64,000 bases of DNA from Pseudokineococcus lusitanus (GTDB lineage: Bacteria > Actinomycetota > Actinomycetes > Actinomycetales > Quadrisphaeraceae): assembly GCF_003751265.1 (NCBI RefSeq), contig NZ_RJKN01000005.1:248001-312000 (forward strand), in the 5' to 3' direction. Numbering within the stretch: the stretch's first letter is position 1; every line of letters begins with the position of its first letter. A program made the translations under genes and the position numbers. The notes under the pieces were generated by a model, which worked only from the letters and a program-made list of their open reading frames with translations, had not been told where the DNA came from and made no database searches. Shown one piece after another: positions 34,937 through 43,011 of the stretch.

Positions 34937-36420
34937 GCGCCGAGGAGGTTCTGCCCGCACACGCGGAGCACCTGGCCGTTGACCGCCGCGGACGCGGGCT
35001 CCGCGAACCAGGCCACCACCTCGGCGACGTCGACGGGCAGGCCGCCCTGCCCCAGCGACGACAGCCGCCGGCCGAGCTGCCGGTTGAGCGCGGGGACGGC
35101 GGCCGTCATCCGGGTCTCGACGAAGCCGGGCGCCACCGCGTTGACCGTGGCGCCGACCTCGGCCGCCCGCGGCGCGAGGGCGTCGACGAGGCCGATGACG
35201 CCGGCCTTCGAGGCGGCGTAGCTCGTCTGCCCGTCGTTGCCGGCGATCCCGGCCAGGGACGAGACCCCGACCACGCGGCCGCCGCGGTGCAGGCGCCCGG
35301 TGGCGAGCAGGTGCTCGGTCAGCCGCAGCGGCGCGGCCACGTTGACCTCGAGGACGGACGCGAAGGCGTCCGGCCGCATGTTGCGCAGGCGGCGGTCGCG
35401 CGTGATGCCGGCGTTGTGGACGACGACGTCGAGGCCGCCGACGGCGTCGGCCCGCTCCCCGAGCCGGTCGGGCGCCAGGTCCGACGTCACGTCGAGGACG
35501 AAGGGCTCGCCGCCGACCTCGCGCGCCGTCGCCGCGAGGACGTCGGCCGCGGCCGGCACGTCGGCGAGGACGACGCGGGCGCCGCGGGCCGCGAGCAGCT
35601 GCGCCGTCGCCGCGCCGATCCCGCGCGCCGCGCCGGTGACGAGCGCCGTGCGGCCCTCGAGCGGGCGGGAGCCGCGGGCGAGGTCGTCGTCCGGGAGGTC
35701 GCCGACCGGGTCGGCGAGCCGGACGACCTGCCCGCTGACGAAGGCCGAGCGCCCGGACAGGAGGAAGCGCAGCGCGCCGCCGAGGCCCGCCGCGCCGCCG
35801 CCGGACAGCAGCACGAGCTGAACCGTGCGTCCGCCGCCGACCTCCTTGCCGAGCGAGCGGGTGAAGCCCTCGAGGGCCCGCTGCGCCACCCGCGTCGCGG
35901 CGTCCGCGCCGTCGGGGAGCCGGTCGGGGTCGAGCCCGAGGACGACGACGTGGGCGCCGCGCGCCAGGCGGCGGAGCCGGGGGGCGAGGGCGCCGACGAG
36001 GCCGACGAGGTCGGCGGGGGAGCGGGCCGCCGTCGCGTCGACGACGACGCCGCCGAGGCGCTCGGTGCCGTCGTCGTCCCCGGGGAGCAGGACCCGGGCG
36101 CCGGCGGCGGCCACCGCGGCGGCGGCCGCCGCACCGGCGTCACGGGGTGCCGCGTCCCCGCCGCCCACCGGGACGAGACCCGTGACGAGCACCGGGCCGG
36201 GCGCGAGCGGGGCGCCCGGCGCGTCGCGCCGCAGCGGCGCCGGGTCCGGCAGGCCGAGCCCGGGGACGACCTTGCGCCCCAGGGCGGACCGCGCGAAGTC
36301 GGCGTAGCGGTCGGCGGGGGCGTCGTCGTCGCCGGACGGCCCGGAGGACGCGGCCGCGCCGGTCCGGCCGGGGAGGACGCCGCGCAGGGCGCCGGTCAGG
36401 GGTCCGCTGCCTCGCTGCAT
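34933..36420 (-). CDS. fabG4: High-molecular-weight 3-ketoacyl reductase (FabG4 type)
   Basis: An NAD(H)-linked beta-ketoacyl reductase of 495 residues. The C-terminal half is a complete SDR: ALVTGAARGIGAATAQLLAARG near residue 265, VVHNAGITRDR, and the Ser-Tyr-Lys triad in GVSSLAGIAGNDGQTSYAASKAGVI. The N-terminal 240 residues form a degenerate flavodoxin-like domain, the mark of FabG4 against 250-residue FabG. ATG 36420 lies 6 nt after TAGCGT, so it is leaderless. The operon continues into maoC. It is divergent from the thiolase gene with a shared palindrome at 36452. Confidence 0.93.
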   Translation of the reverse strand: MQRGSGPLTGALRGVLPGRTGAAASSGPSGDDDAPADRYADFARSALGRKVVPGLGLPDPAPLRRDAPGAPLAPGPVLVTGLVPVGGGDAAPRDAGAAAAAAVAAAGARVLLPGDDDGTERLGGVVVDATAARSPADLVGLVGALAPRLRRLARGAHVVVLGLDPDRLPDGADAATRVAQRALEGFTRSLGKEVGGGRTVQLVLLSGGGAAGLGGALRFLLSGRSAFVSGQVVRLADPVGDLPDDDLARGSRPLEGRTALVTGAARGIGAATAQLLAARGARVVLADVPAAADVLAATAREVGGEPFVLDVTSDLAPDRLGERADAVGGLDVVVHNAGITRDRRLRNMRPDAFASVLEVNVAAPLRLTEHLLATGRLHRGGRVVGVSSLAGIAGNDGQTSYAASKAGVIGLVDALAPRAAEVGATVNAVAPGFVETRMTAAVPALNRQLGRRLSSLGQGGLPVDVAEVVAWFAEPASAAVNGQVLRVCGQNLLGA

Positions 36421-36451
36421 GCCACGACGCTACCCCTGTCCGGGCTGGGAA

Positions 36452-36467
36452 GTTACCCGTGAGTAAC
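36452..36467. promoter_or_regulatory. Bidirectional operator between fabG4 and the thiolase gene
   Basis: GTTACCCGTGAGTAAC is a palindrome with arms GTTAC/GTAAC. The fabG4 -10 (TAGCGT, complement at 36427-36432) and the thiolase -10 (CACAGT at 36487-36492) place both -35 regions on its two edges. One regulator, most likely TetR-type, could block both promoters. Confidence 0.65.
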
Positions 36468-36498
36468 ACCGCGGCCGCGGTCGTGGCACAGTGACGCC

Positions 36499-37812
36499 AT
36501 GGCAGCCCCTTCGCGCCCGGCGGCCTTCGGCCGCGTCGCCGCGCCGCGCCCCGTCGCCGTCGTCGCCGGCACCCGGATCCCCTTCTCGAAGGCGGGCCGC
36601 GCCTACGCCGCCGCGTCCGCCGAGGAGATGCTCACCGCCTCCCTCGACGGCCTCGCACGCCGGGCCGGGCTCGTCGGCGAGCGCCTCGACGCCGTCGTCG
36701 CGGGCGCCGTCGTCCGCCACAGCCGCGACCTCGTGCTGACGCGCGAGGCCGTGCTCGGCTCGGTGCTCGACCCGACCACCCCGGCGTGGGACGTCGGCCA
36801 GGCCTGCGGGACCGGTCTGCAGGCCGCGGTCACGGTGGCGGACGGGATCGCCCTGGGGCGCTACGAGGTGGGCGTCGCCGGCGGCAGCGACACGGTGTCG
36901 GACGCGCCCGTCGTCGTCTCCGAGCCGCTGCGCCGGGCGCTCCTGCGGGCGCGCGGGGCGCGGTCGGCGGCGGCGCGGCTGCAGGCCTTCGCGGGCGTGC
37001 GGCCCCGCGACCTGCTCCCCGTGGCGCCGCGCACCACCGAGGCCCGCACCGGGCTGTCGATGGGCGAGCACCAGGCCCGGACCACGCTGGAGTGGGGCAT
37101 CACCCGCGAGGCGCAGGACGAGCTGGCGCTCGCGAGCCACCACCGGCTCGAGGCGGCGTACGCGAGCGGCTTCCTCGACGACCTCGTCGTGCCGCACCGC
37201 GGCCTCGAGCGCGACGACGTCCTGCGGCCCGGGCTCACGGCCGAGCAGCTGGCCCGCCTGCGCCCGGTCTTCGGGCGCGGGGAGACGGCGACGACGACGG
37301 CCGGCAACGCCACGCCGCTCACGGACGGCGCGGCCGTCGTCCTGCTCGCCTCCGACGCGTGGGCCGCGGACCGGGGCCTGGAGCCGCTGGCGCACCTCGT
37401 CGACACCGAGACGACGGCGGTCGACCACGTCTCGGGCGCCGAGGGGCTGCTCATGGCCCCCGTCGGCGCGGTGGCCCGCCTCCTCGACCGCCACGGCCTC
37501 GGGCTCGACGACCTCGACGTCCTCGAGGTGCACGAGGCCTTCGCGGGCCAGGTGCTGACGACGCTGGCGGCCCTCGCGGACCCGGCGTACTGCCGCGTGC
37601 GGCTCGGCCGCGCCGAGCCCTTCGGCGAGGTCGACCGGGCGCGCCTCAACCCCCACGGCGGCTCGCTGGCCGCCGGGCACCCCTTCGCCGCGACCGGCGC
37701 CCGGGTCCTGGCCTCGGCGGCCAAGGCCCTCGCCGTGCGCGGCGGCGGGCGTGCGCTCGTGTCGGTCTGCGCCGCGGGCGGTCAGGGGGTCGTGGCGCTC
37801 CTCGAGCGCTGA
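36499..37812 (+). CDS. Acetyl-CoA acyltransferase (thiolase, FadA2-like)
   Basis: The 437-residue thiolase splits 3-ketoacyl-CoA with CoA. The acylated Cys is in WDVGQACGTGLQAAV near residue 99; His in LEVHEAFAGQV and GGSLAAGHPFAATGARV, and the second Cys in VSVCAAGGQGV complete the site. Length and motifs fit the FadI/FadA2 group. It starts at ATG 36499, 6 nt after CACAGT, so it is probably leaderless. The 3' end overlaps the tetR 3' end by 31 bp on the other strand. Confidence 0.94.
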   Translation: MAAPSRPAAFGRVAAPRPVAVVAGTRIPFSKAGRAYAAASAEEMLTASLDGLARRAGLVGERLDAVVAGAVVRHSRDLVLTREAVLGSVLDPTTPAWDVGQACGTGLQAAVTVADGIALGRYEVGVAGGSDTVSDAPVVVSEPLRRALLRARGARSAAARLQAFAGVRPRDLLPVAPRTTEARTGLSMGEHQARTTLEWGITREAQDELALASHHRLEAAYASGFLDDLVVPHRGLERDDVLRPGLTAEQLARLRPVFGRGETATTTAGNATPLTDGAAVVLLASDAWAADRGLEPLAHLVDTETTAVDHVSGAEGLLMAPVGAVARLLDRHGLGLDDLDVLEVHEAFAGQVLTTLAALADPAYCRVRLGRAEPFGEVDRARLNPHGGSLAAGHPFAATGARVLASAAKALAVRGGGRALVSVCAAGGQGVVALLER

Positions 37813-38483
37813 GGCCGCACGCCGCCGGCGGGCCGGACGAGCGGGACCTCGCCCGTGACCTCGCGCGGCGTCGCCTCGAGGTGGGACAGGCCGTTCCACG
37901 AGAGGTTGACGAGGTGCGCGGCCACGACGGCCTTCGGCGGCTCGCGCGTGTCGAGCCACCACTGGCCGGTCAGCGCCACCATGCCGACGAGCATCTGCGC
38001 GTACATGGGCGCGGCGTCGGCCGGCAGCCCCTGCTTGGCCATCTCGCGCACCATGAGGTGCTCGACCTGGCGGGCGATGTCGGAGATGAGGGTGGCGAAG
38101 GTGCCGCCCGTCGACGCGACGGGGGCGTCCCGCACGAGGATCCGGAAGCCCTCGGCGTTCTCCTCGACGTAGTCGAGCAGGCTCAGCGCCGCCCGCTCGA
38201 GCACCGCCCGCGGGTGGAGGCCCGAGACGTCGAGGGCGTCGGTCATCGTGCCCAGGAGGACCGCCGTCTCCCGCTCGACGACCGTGCGGTACAGGCCCTC
38301 CTTGCCGCCGAAGTGCTCGTAGACGACGGGCTTGGAGACGCCGGCGCGGGCCGCCACCTCCTCGACGCTGGCGCCGTCGACGCCGCGCTCGGCGAAGAGC
38401 GTGCGGCCGACGTCGAGCAGCTGCTCCCGCCGCTCCGCGCCCGTCATGCGGGCGCGGCGGGGGAGCGGGGCGCCGACGGTCAC
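37782..38483 (-). CDS. TetR-family transcriptional regulator
   Basis: A 233-residue repressor. The N-terminal HTH is clear: EQLLDVGRTLFAERGVDGAS, VEEVAARAGVSKPVVYEHFGGKEGLYRTVV. The C-terminal part holds the helical ligand domain. GTG 38483 lies 6 nt after GAGGAT on the minus strand, in the usual -10 position; ATG 38447 (MTGAERREQLL) is another possible start. It sits between the thiolase and the desaturase genes and may control them; two dyad operators at 36452 and 39533 are candidate sites. Confidence 0.92.
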   Translation of the reverse strand: MTVGAPLPRRARMTGAERREQLLDVGRTLFAERGVDGASVEEVAARAGVSKPVVYEHFGGKEGLYRTVVERETAVLLGTMTDALDVSGLHPRAVLERAALSLLDYVEENAEGFRILVRDAPVASTGGTFATLISDIARQVEHLMVREMAKQGLPADAAPMYAQMLVGMVALTGQWWLDTREPPKAVVAAHLVNLSWNGLSHLEATPREVTGEVPLVRPAGGVRPQRSRSATTP

Positions 38484-38518
38484 GGCCCCATCCTCGCGCG
38501 CGGGGCGGCGGGCCGGGC

Positions 38519-38551
38519 GGGCCGCGGCGCCCCGGGGGACGGCCGCGGCCC
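38519..38551 (-). terminator. Terminator hairpin after the desaturase gene
   Basis: GGGCCGCGGC at 38519-38528 pairs with its complement at 38542-38551 over 13 bases, 12 bp past the desaturase stop. Confidence 0.65.
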
Positions 38552-38563
38552 GCGTCCCGGCGC

Positions 38564-39532
38564 TCAGGCCTGCTCGCCCGTGCGGGCGGCGCGGCGCGCG
38601 GCCGCCTCCTCGCGCCGGGTGACGAAGCGGGTGGCCGTCTCGTCCAGCTTCCCCATGAACTCCGCCAGCTCGAGCCGCGCCTTCTCGCCGCGCGGGCCGA
38701 GGTCGGTGCGCTCGAACACCTTCCAGAAGCGCAGGACCGGCATGAGGACGTCGTCGTGGTGGAGCTTGAGGTCGTAGATGCCGGCCTTGGCGATCATCAT
38801 CGACGACCGGGCGAAGCCGGTCATGCCGGCGCCCGGCATCGCGAAGGTCATGACCTCGTCGCGGATGGCCTCCATCGTCTCGTCGGGCGCGCGCTCGAAG
38901 GCCGCGGCCATGAGGTTCCGGTAGAAGACCATGTGGAGGTTCTCGTCCTTGGCCACGCGGGCGAGCAGCTGCTCGGCGACGGGGCAGCCGGTGGCACGGC
39001 CGGTGTTCCGGTGGCTCACGCGGGTGGCGAGCTCCTGGAACGACACGTAGGCGATGGTCTGGAGCATGCCCTTGTCGCCGTTGTCGTAGCCGGCCGTCAT
39101 GTGCTCCATGCGGAGCTTCTCGAGCTCGACGGGGTCGGAGCCGCGGGTGACCACGAGGTAGTCGCGCAGGGCGATGCCGTGGCGGCCCTCCTCGGCGGTC
39201 CAGAGGCCGACCCACTGCCCCCACGCGCCGTCGCGGCCGAAGCTCGTCGCGATCTCGCGGTGGTAGCTGGGGAGGTTGTCCTCGGTGAGGAGGTTGACGA
39301 CCATCGACGTCCGCGCGACCGGGTCGAGGCGCGAGTCGCCGGGCTCCCAGTCCGTCCCGCCGAGGTAGGCGAAGTTCTGCCCCTCGCTCCACGGCACGTA
39401 GTCGTGGGGGTTCCAGGCCGTCGTCACCTTGAGGTGGCGCTCGAGGTTCTCGGCGACGACCGGCTCGAGGTCGCGCAGGAGGCGGGACTGGAGCTCCGCC
39501 TCGGCGTCCGGGCTGTGCGTGGTGGTGGTCAC
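38564..39532 (-). CDS. Acyl-ACP desaturase (DesA-like, ferritin-like di-iron)
   Basis: It introduces a double bond into acyl-ACP chains. The 322-residue product shows the di-iron ligands LLTEDNLPSYHREI, GLWTAEEGRHGIALRDYL and ARVAKDENLHMVFYRNL, which carry the Glu and ExxH residues of soluble plant-type desaturases. It resembles mycobacterial DesA1/DesA2. GTG 39532 lies 7 nt after TACGGT, so the message is leaderless; the operator dyads at 39533 overlap this box. Membrane fluidity control is the likely role. Confidence 0.93.
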   Translation of the reverse strand: MTTTTHSPDAEAELQSRLLRDLEPVVAENLERHLKVTTAWNPHDYVPWSEGQNFAYLGGTDWEPGDSRLDPVARTSMVVNLLTEDNLPSYHREIATSFGRDGAWGQWVGLWTAEEGRHGIALRDYLVVTRGSDPVELEKLRMEHMTAGYDNGDKGMLQTIAYVSFQELATRVSHRNTGRATGCPVAEQLLARVAKDENLHMVFYRNLMAAAFERAPDETMEAIRDEVMTFAMPGAGMTGFARSSMMIAKAGIYDLKLHHDDVLMPVLRFWKVFERTDLGPRGEKARLELAEFMGKLDETATRFVTRREEAAARRAARTGEQA

Positions 39533-39561
39533 CTACGGAACCGTAACCTACGCATCCGTAG
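39533..39561. promoter_or_regulatory. Double-dyad operator at the desaturase promoter
   Basis: Two adjacent dyads: TACGGAACCGTA (39534-39545) and CTACGCATCCGTAG (39548-39561). The first contains the -10 and touches the start codon. Bound protein would block RNA polymerase. The TACG-type half-sites are typical for TetR regulators; the tetR gene is next to this one. Confidence 0.75.
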
Positions 39562-39662
39562 CCTCGCCCGTCCGAGCGACCGCGACGCCTGGGAGCTCCC
39601 TGGCAAGGGCCTGGCCGTGCGGCCCGCCCCGGCCGTCCCGTGGGGGCCCGGGACCAGCCCGG

Positions 39663-39668
39663 TAGCGT
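39663..39668 (+). promoter_or_regulatory. -10 box of the tRNA-Gln promoter
   Basis: TAGCGT lies 15 bp before the tRNA 5' end. Confidence 0.45.
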
Positions 39669-39683
39669 CGGCGGCGCGGGCGG

Positions 39684-39755
39684 TCCCCCGTGGTCCAACG
39701 GCAGGACGCCGCTCTTTGGAAGCGTGAGATCGAGGTTCGAGTCCTCGCGGGGGAG
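39684..39755 (+). tRNA. tRNA-Gln (anticodon TTG)
   Basis: Acceptor TCCCCCG pairs with CGGGGGA; discriminator G, and CCA is encoded right after (39756-39758). The anticodon stem CCGCT/AGCGT holds loop CTTTGGA, giving TTG for codon CAA. The T arm is GAGGTTCGAGTCCTC. The opening T and terminal A are typical of bacterial tRNA-Gln. Confidence 0.95.
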
Positions 39756-39871
39756 CCACCCGGGCAGCGGACCGCGCCGTCCGCGGGCGGTAGGGTCGCC
39801 GCGGTCCGACGCCGCGACCACGGCCCCGAGGGCCGGTGAGTCCCCGACCCCCGCGCAAGGAGCCCGCTCGC

Positions 39872-41419
39872 GTGAGCAGCACCCGGCCCAGCGCCGTCGT
39901 CGTCCTCGCCGCGGGCGAGGGCACCCGGATGCGATCGGCCACCCCCAAGGTCCTGCACCCGCTCGCCGGCCGCACCCTGCTGGGGCACGCGCTCGCCACG
40001 GCCCGCGGCGCGCACCCGGAGCGCGTCGTCGTCGTCGTGCGGCACGCGCGCGAGCAGGTCGTCGAGGCGGCCCGGGCGGCGGACCCGGACGTCGTCGTCG
40101 CCGACCAGGACGACGTCCCCGGCACGGGCCGCGCCGTCGTCTGCGCGCTCGACGCCCTCCGGGCCGTCGCGGGCGAGCCGTCCGGCGTCGTCGTCGTCAC
40201 GTGCGGGGACACGCCGCTGCTGGGCGCCGCGACCCTCGAGGGCCTCGTCGACGAGCACGTGCGGACCGGCAGCGCCGTGACGCTGCTCACCGCCGTCCTG
40301 CCCGACGCCACCGGCTACGGCCGGGTGCTGCGCGGCGCCGACGGGGGCGTGGAGCGCGTCGTCGAGCACAAGGACGCGACGGACGACGAGCGCGCGGTCC
40401 GCGAGGTCAACAGCGGCGTCTACGCCTTCGACGCCGCCGTCCTCGTCGACGCCCTCGGCCGCGTCGGCCGCGACAACGCCCAGGGCGAGGTCTACCTCAC
40501 CGACGTCGTCGGCATCGCCCGCGCGGACGGCCGTGCCGTCGCCGGGCTGCCGGTCGACGACGTCGCCCAGACCGAGGGCGTCAACGACCGGGTGCAGCTG
40601 GCCCGCGCGGGCGCCGAGCTCAACCGCCGCCTGCTCGAGGGGTGGATGCGGGCGGGCGTCACCGTCGTGGACCCCGCGAGCACCTGGGTCGACGTCGACG
40701 TCGAGCTCGCGCCGGACGTCCGCCTCGAGCCCGAGGTGCAGCTGCGCGGCGGGACGCGCGTGGAGACCGGGGCCGTCGTCGGGCCGTCGACCACGCTCGA
40801 CCGCTGCGTCGTCCGCGCCGGCGCCACCGTCGTCCGGACGCACGGCACGGGCGCGGAGGTGGGGGAGGGCGCCAGCGTCGGCCCCTTCAGCTACCTGCGG
40901 CCCGGCACCCGCCTCGGCGCCGACGGCAAGATCGGCGCCTACGTCGAGACGAAGGACGCCGTCATCGGCGCCGGCTCGAAGGTGCCGCACCTGTCCTACG
41001 TCGGCGACGCCGAGATCGGCGTCGGCACCAACGTCGGCGCGGCCACGGTCACCGTCAACTACGACGGGGTCCGCAAGCACCGGACCCGCATCGGCGACCA
41101 CGTCCGCATCGGCAGCGACACCATGCTCGTCGCGCCGGTCGCGGTGGGCGACGGCGCCTACACCGCGGCGGGCTCCGTCATCGACGCGGACGTGCCCCCG
41201 GGCGCCATCGGCGTCGCGCGCGCCCGCCAGCGCGTCGTCGAGGGCTGGGTCGAGCGCCGCCGGGCCGGGAGCCCCTCCGCGCTCGCCGCCGCCCGCGCCA
41301 GGACCGCCGGGGACGCCCCGGACGACGACGGGGCGGCCGGCAGCACCGACGGCACCGAGACCACCCGGCCCCCCGCGGGCCGGGACGACACCCACGGCAC
41401 ACCAGGAGCGCACTCATGA
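39872..41419 (+). CDS. glmU: Bifunctional UDP-GlcNAc pyrophosphorylase / GlcN-1-P acetyltransferase
   Basis: It makes UDP-GlcNAc for peptidoglycan. The 515-residue product has the uridylyltransferase signature LAAGEGTRMRSATPKVLHPL near residue 13 and CGDTPLL near 112. The left-handed beta-helix acetyltransferase from residue 255 includes GPFSYLRPGTRLGADGKIGAYVE and NVGAATVTVNYDG. The last 70 residues are a low-complexity Asp/Gly/Thr tail seen in actinobacterial GlmU. GTG 39872 is preceded by AAGGAG 9 nt upstream. prs follows with an ATGA overlap. Confidence 0.96.
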   Translation: MSSTRPSAVVVLAAGEGTRMRSATPKVLHPLAGRTLLGHALATARGAHPERVVVVVRHAREQVVEAARAADPDVVVADQDDVPGTGRAVVCALDALRAVAGEPSGVVVVTCGDTPLLGAATLEGLVDEHVRTGSAVTLLTAVLPDATGYGRVLRGADGGVERVVEHKDATDDERAVREVNSGVYAFDAAVLVDALGRVGRDNAQGEVYLTDVVGIARADGRAVAGLPVDDVAQTEGVNDRVQLARAGAELNRRLLEGWMRAGVTVVDPASTWVDVDVELAPDVRLEPEVQLRGGTRVETGAVVGPSTTLDRCVVRAGATVVRTHGTGAEVGEGASVGPFSYLRPGTRLGADGKIGAYVETKDAVIGAGSKVPHLSYVGDAEIGVGTNVGAATVTVNYDGVRKHRTRIGDHVRIGSDTMLVAPVAVGDGAYTAAGSVIDADVPPGAIGVARARQRVVEGWVERRRAGSPSALAAARARTAGDAPDDDGAAGSTDGTETTRPPAGRDDTHGTPGAHS

Positions 41420-42393
41420 CGGGCATCAGGGCGACCGGCGAGAAGCGTCTGGTCCTCGTCAGCGGACGGGCGCACCCGGCGCTGGCGGAGGAGGTGGCCG
41501 AGCACCTGGGCGTCGAGCTCGTCCCGACGTCGGCGTACGACTTCGCCAACGGCGAGATCTACGTGCGCTTCGGGGAGTCGGTGCGCGGGGCGGACGCCTT
41601 CGTCCTCCAGAGCCACACGGCGCCGATCAACCAGTGGCTCATGGAGCAGCTGCTCATGGTCGACGCCCTCAAGCGCGCCTCGGCCAAGCGCACGACCGTC
41701 GTGGCGCCGTTCTTCCCGTACGCCCGGCAGGACAAGAAGCACCGCGGCCGCGAGCCGATCTCCTCGCGCCTCGTCTCGGACATGTTCAAGACGGCGGGCG
41801 CCAACCGCCTCATGAGCGTCGACCTGCACACGGCCCAGATCCAGGGCTTCTTCGACGGGCCCGTCGACCACCTCTGGGCCATGCCGCTGCTGGCCGACCA
41901 CATCGCCTCGCGGGTCGACCGCGAGCAGCTCACCGTCGTCTCGCCCGACGCCGGCCGCGTGCGCCTGGCCGACCAGTGGTCGGACCGCCTCGGCGCCCCG
42001 CTGGCCATCATCCACAAGCGGCGCGACCCCACGGTGCCGAACCAGGTCAAGGTGCACGAGCTCGTCGGCGAGGTCGAGGGCCGCACCTGCGTGCTCGTCG
42101 ACGACATGATCGACACCGGCGGGACGATCGTGCAGGCCGCCGAGGCCCTCGTCGAGAACGGCGCCGCGCAGGTCCTCGTGGCGGCGACGCACGCCGTCCT
42201 CTCGGGGCCCGCGGCGGAGCGGCTGCGCGACAGCCCGGTCGCCGAGCTCGTGACGACGAACACGCTGCCGATCCCCGACGAGCGCCGCTTCCCCCAGCTC
42301 ACCGAGCTGTCCATCGCGCCGCTGCTGGCCCGCGCCATCCGCGCGGTCTTCGACGAGGGCTCGGTCACGAGCCTCTTCGACGGCAACAGCTGA
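41416..42393 (+). CDS. prs: Ribose-phosphate pyrophosphokinase
   Basis: It makes PRPP from ribose-5-phosphate and ATP for nucleotides, His, Trp and cofactors. The 325-residue product shows the flexible loop FPYARQDKKHRGREPISS, the signature SVDLHTAQIQGFFDGPVDHL, VSPDAGRVRLA, and the PRPP loop VLVDDMIDTGGTI. ATG 41416 overlaps the glmU stop, and AGGAG at 41404 is a good ribosome site. The glmU-prs pair is usual; rrf2 and tauE between prs and rplY are not. Confidence 0.97.
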   Translation: MTGIRATGEKRLVLVSGRAHPALAEEVAEHLGVELVPTSAYDFANGEIYVRFGESVRGADAFVLQSHTAPINQWLMEQLLMVDALKRASAKRTTVVAPFFPYARQDKKHRGREPISSRLVSDMFKTAGANRLMSVDLHTAQIQGFFDGPVDHLWAMPLLADHIASRVDREQLTVVSPDAGRVRLADQWSDRLGAPLAIIHKRRDPTVPNQVKVHELVGEVEGRTCVLVDDMIDTGGTIVQAAEALVENGAAQVLVAATHAVLSGPAAERLRDSPVAELVTTNTLPIPDERRFPQLTELSIAPLLARAIRAVFDEGSVTSLFDGNS

Positions 42394-42409
42394 GCGGGGC
42401 GGAGCAGCA

Positions 42410-42874
42410 GTGCGGCTGACCGCCAAGACCGACTACGCCCTGAGGGCGGTGTGCCAGCTCGCGTCCCGCCCCGGCGGGGCCACGAGCGACCGCATCTCCG
42501 AGGCGGAGGGCATCCCGCAGCGCTTCCTCGAGGCGATCCTGCGGGACCTGCGGCGCGCCGGGCTCGTGACGAGCCGGCGCGGCCCCGACGGCGGGCACGC
42601 GCTCGCCGTCGACGCCGAGACGCTCACCGTCGCGGACGTCATCCGCGCCATCGACGGTCCGCTCGCGCTCGTGCGCAACCTGCGCCCCGAGCAGCTCGAC
42701 TACCGCGGAGCCTCGACGGCCCTGCAGGACGTCTGGGTGGCGCTGCGGGCGGGCGAGCGGGCGATCCTCGAGGCGACGACCGTCGCCATGGTCGTGCGCG
42801 ACGAGCTGCCCGAGGTCGTCCTCGACCGCCTGCCGGAGCGGCGTCCGCCGTACGAGATCGGCCTCGACATCTGA
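42410..42874 (+). CDS. Rrf2-family transcriptional regulator without Fe-S cysteines
   Basis: A 154-residue winged-helix regulator, MRLTAKTDYALRAVCQLA at the start and IPQRFLEAILRDLRRAGLVTSRRGPDGGHAL for the recognition helix and wing. IscR and NsrR bind a cluster with three Cys near residues 90-110; here that segment has none, and the only Cys is residue 15. It therefore belongs with the CymR/YwgB type, which senses partners or metabolites. The next gene is a TauE-type sulfur-anion permease, so sulfur control is a reasonable guess. GTG 42410 follows GGAG. It lies 16 bp after prs. Confidence 0.9.
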   Translation: MRLTAKTDYALRAVCQLASRPGGATSDRISEAEGIPQRFLEAILRDLRRAGLVTSRRGPDGGHALAVDAETLTVADVIRAIDGPLALVRNLRPEQLDYRGASTALQDVWVALRAGERAILEATTVAMVVRDELPEVVLDRLPERRPPYEIGLDI

Positions 42875-42895
42875 CCTGCCGCACCGGGACCCCGA

Positions 42896-42932
42896 GGGCC
42901 CGTCGTCCCGCATGCCGGGACGGCGGGCCCTT
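42896..42932 (+). terminator. Terminator hairpin after rrf2
   Basis: GGGCCCGTCGTCCCG pairs with the 15 bases at 42916-42930 (one G-U) around loop CATGC, followed by TT. Confidence 0.8.
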
Positions 42933-43011
42933 CCCCTTGTGCACCACCCCGTCGGGGGAGTGAGGTACGTCTCGTTCCCGAGTGTTCTGGTCGACAAAGT
43001 GGAGTGACGAC

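Noticed and set aside
42410-42874. Fe-S cluster regulator (IscR/NsrR)
   Set aside because: The three cluster cysteines are missing; only one cysteine near the N-terminus is present.
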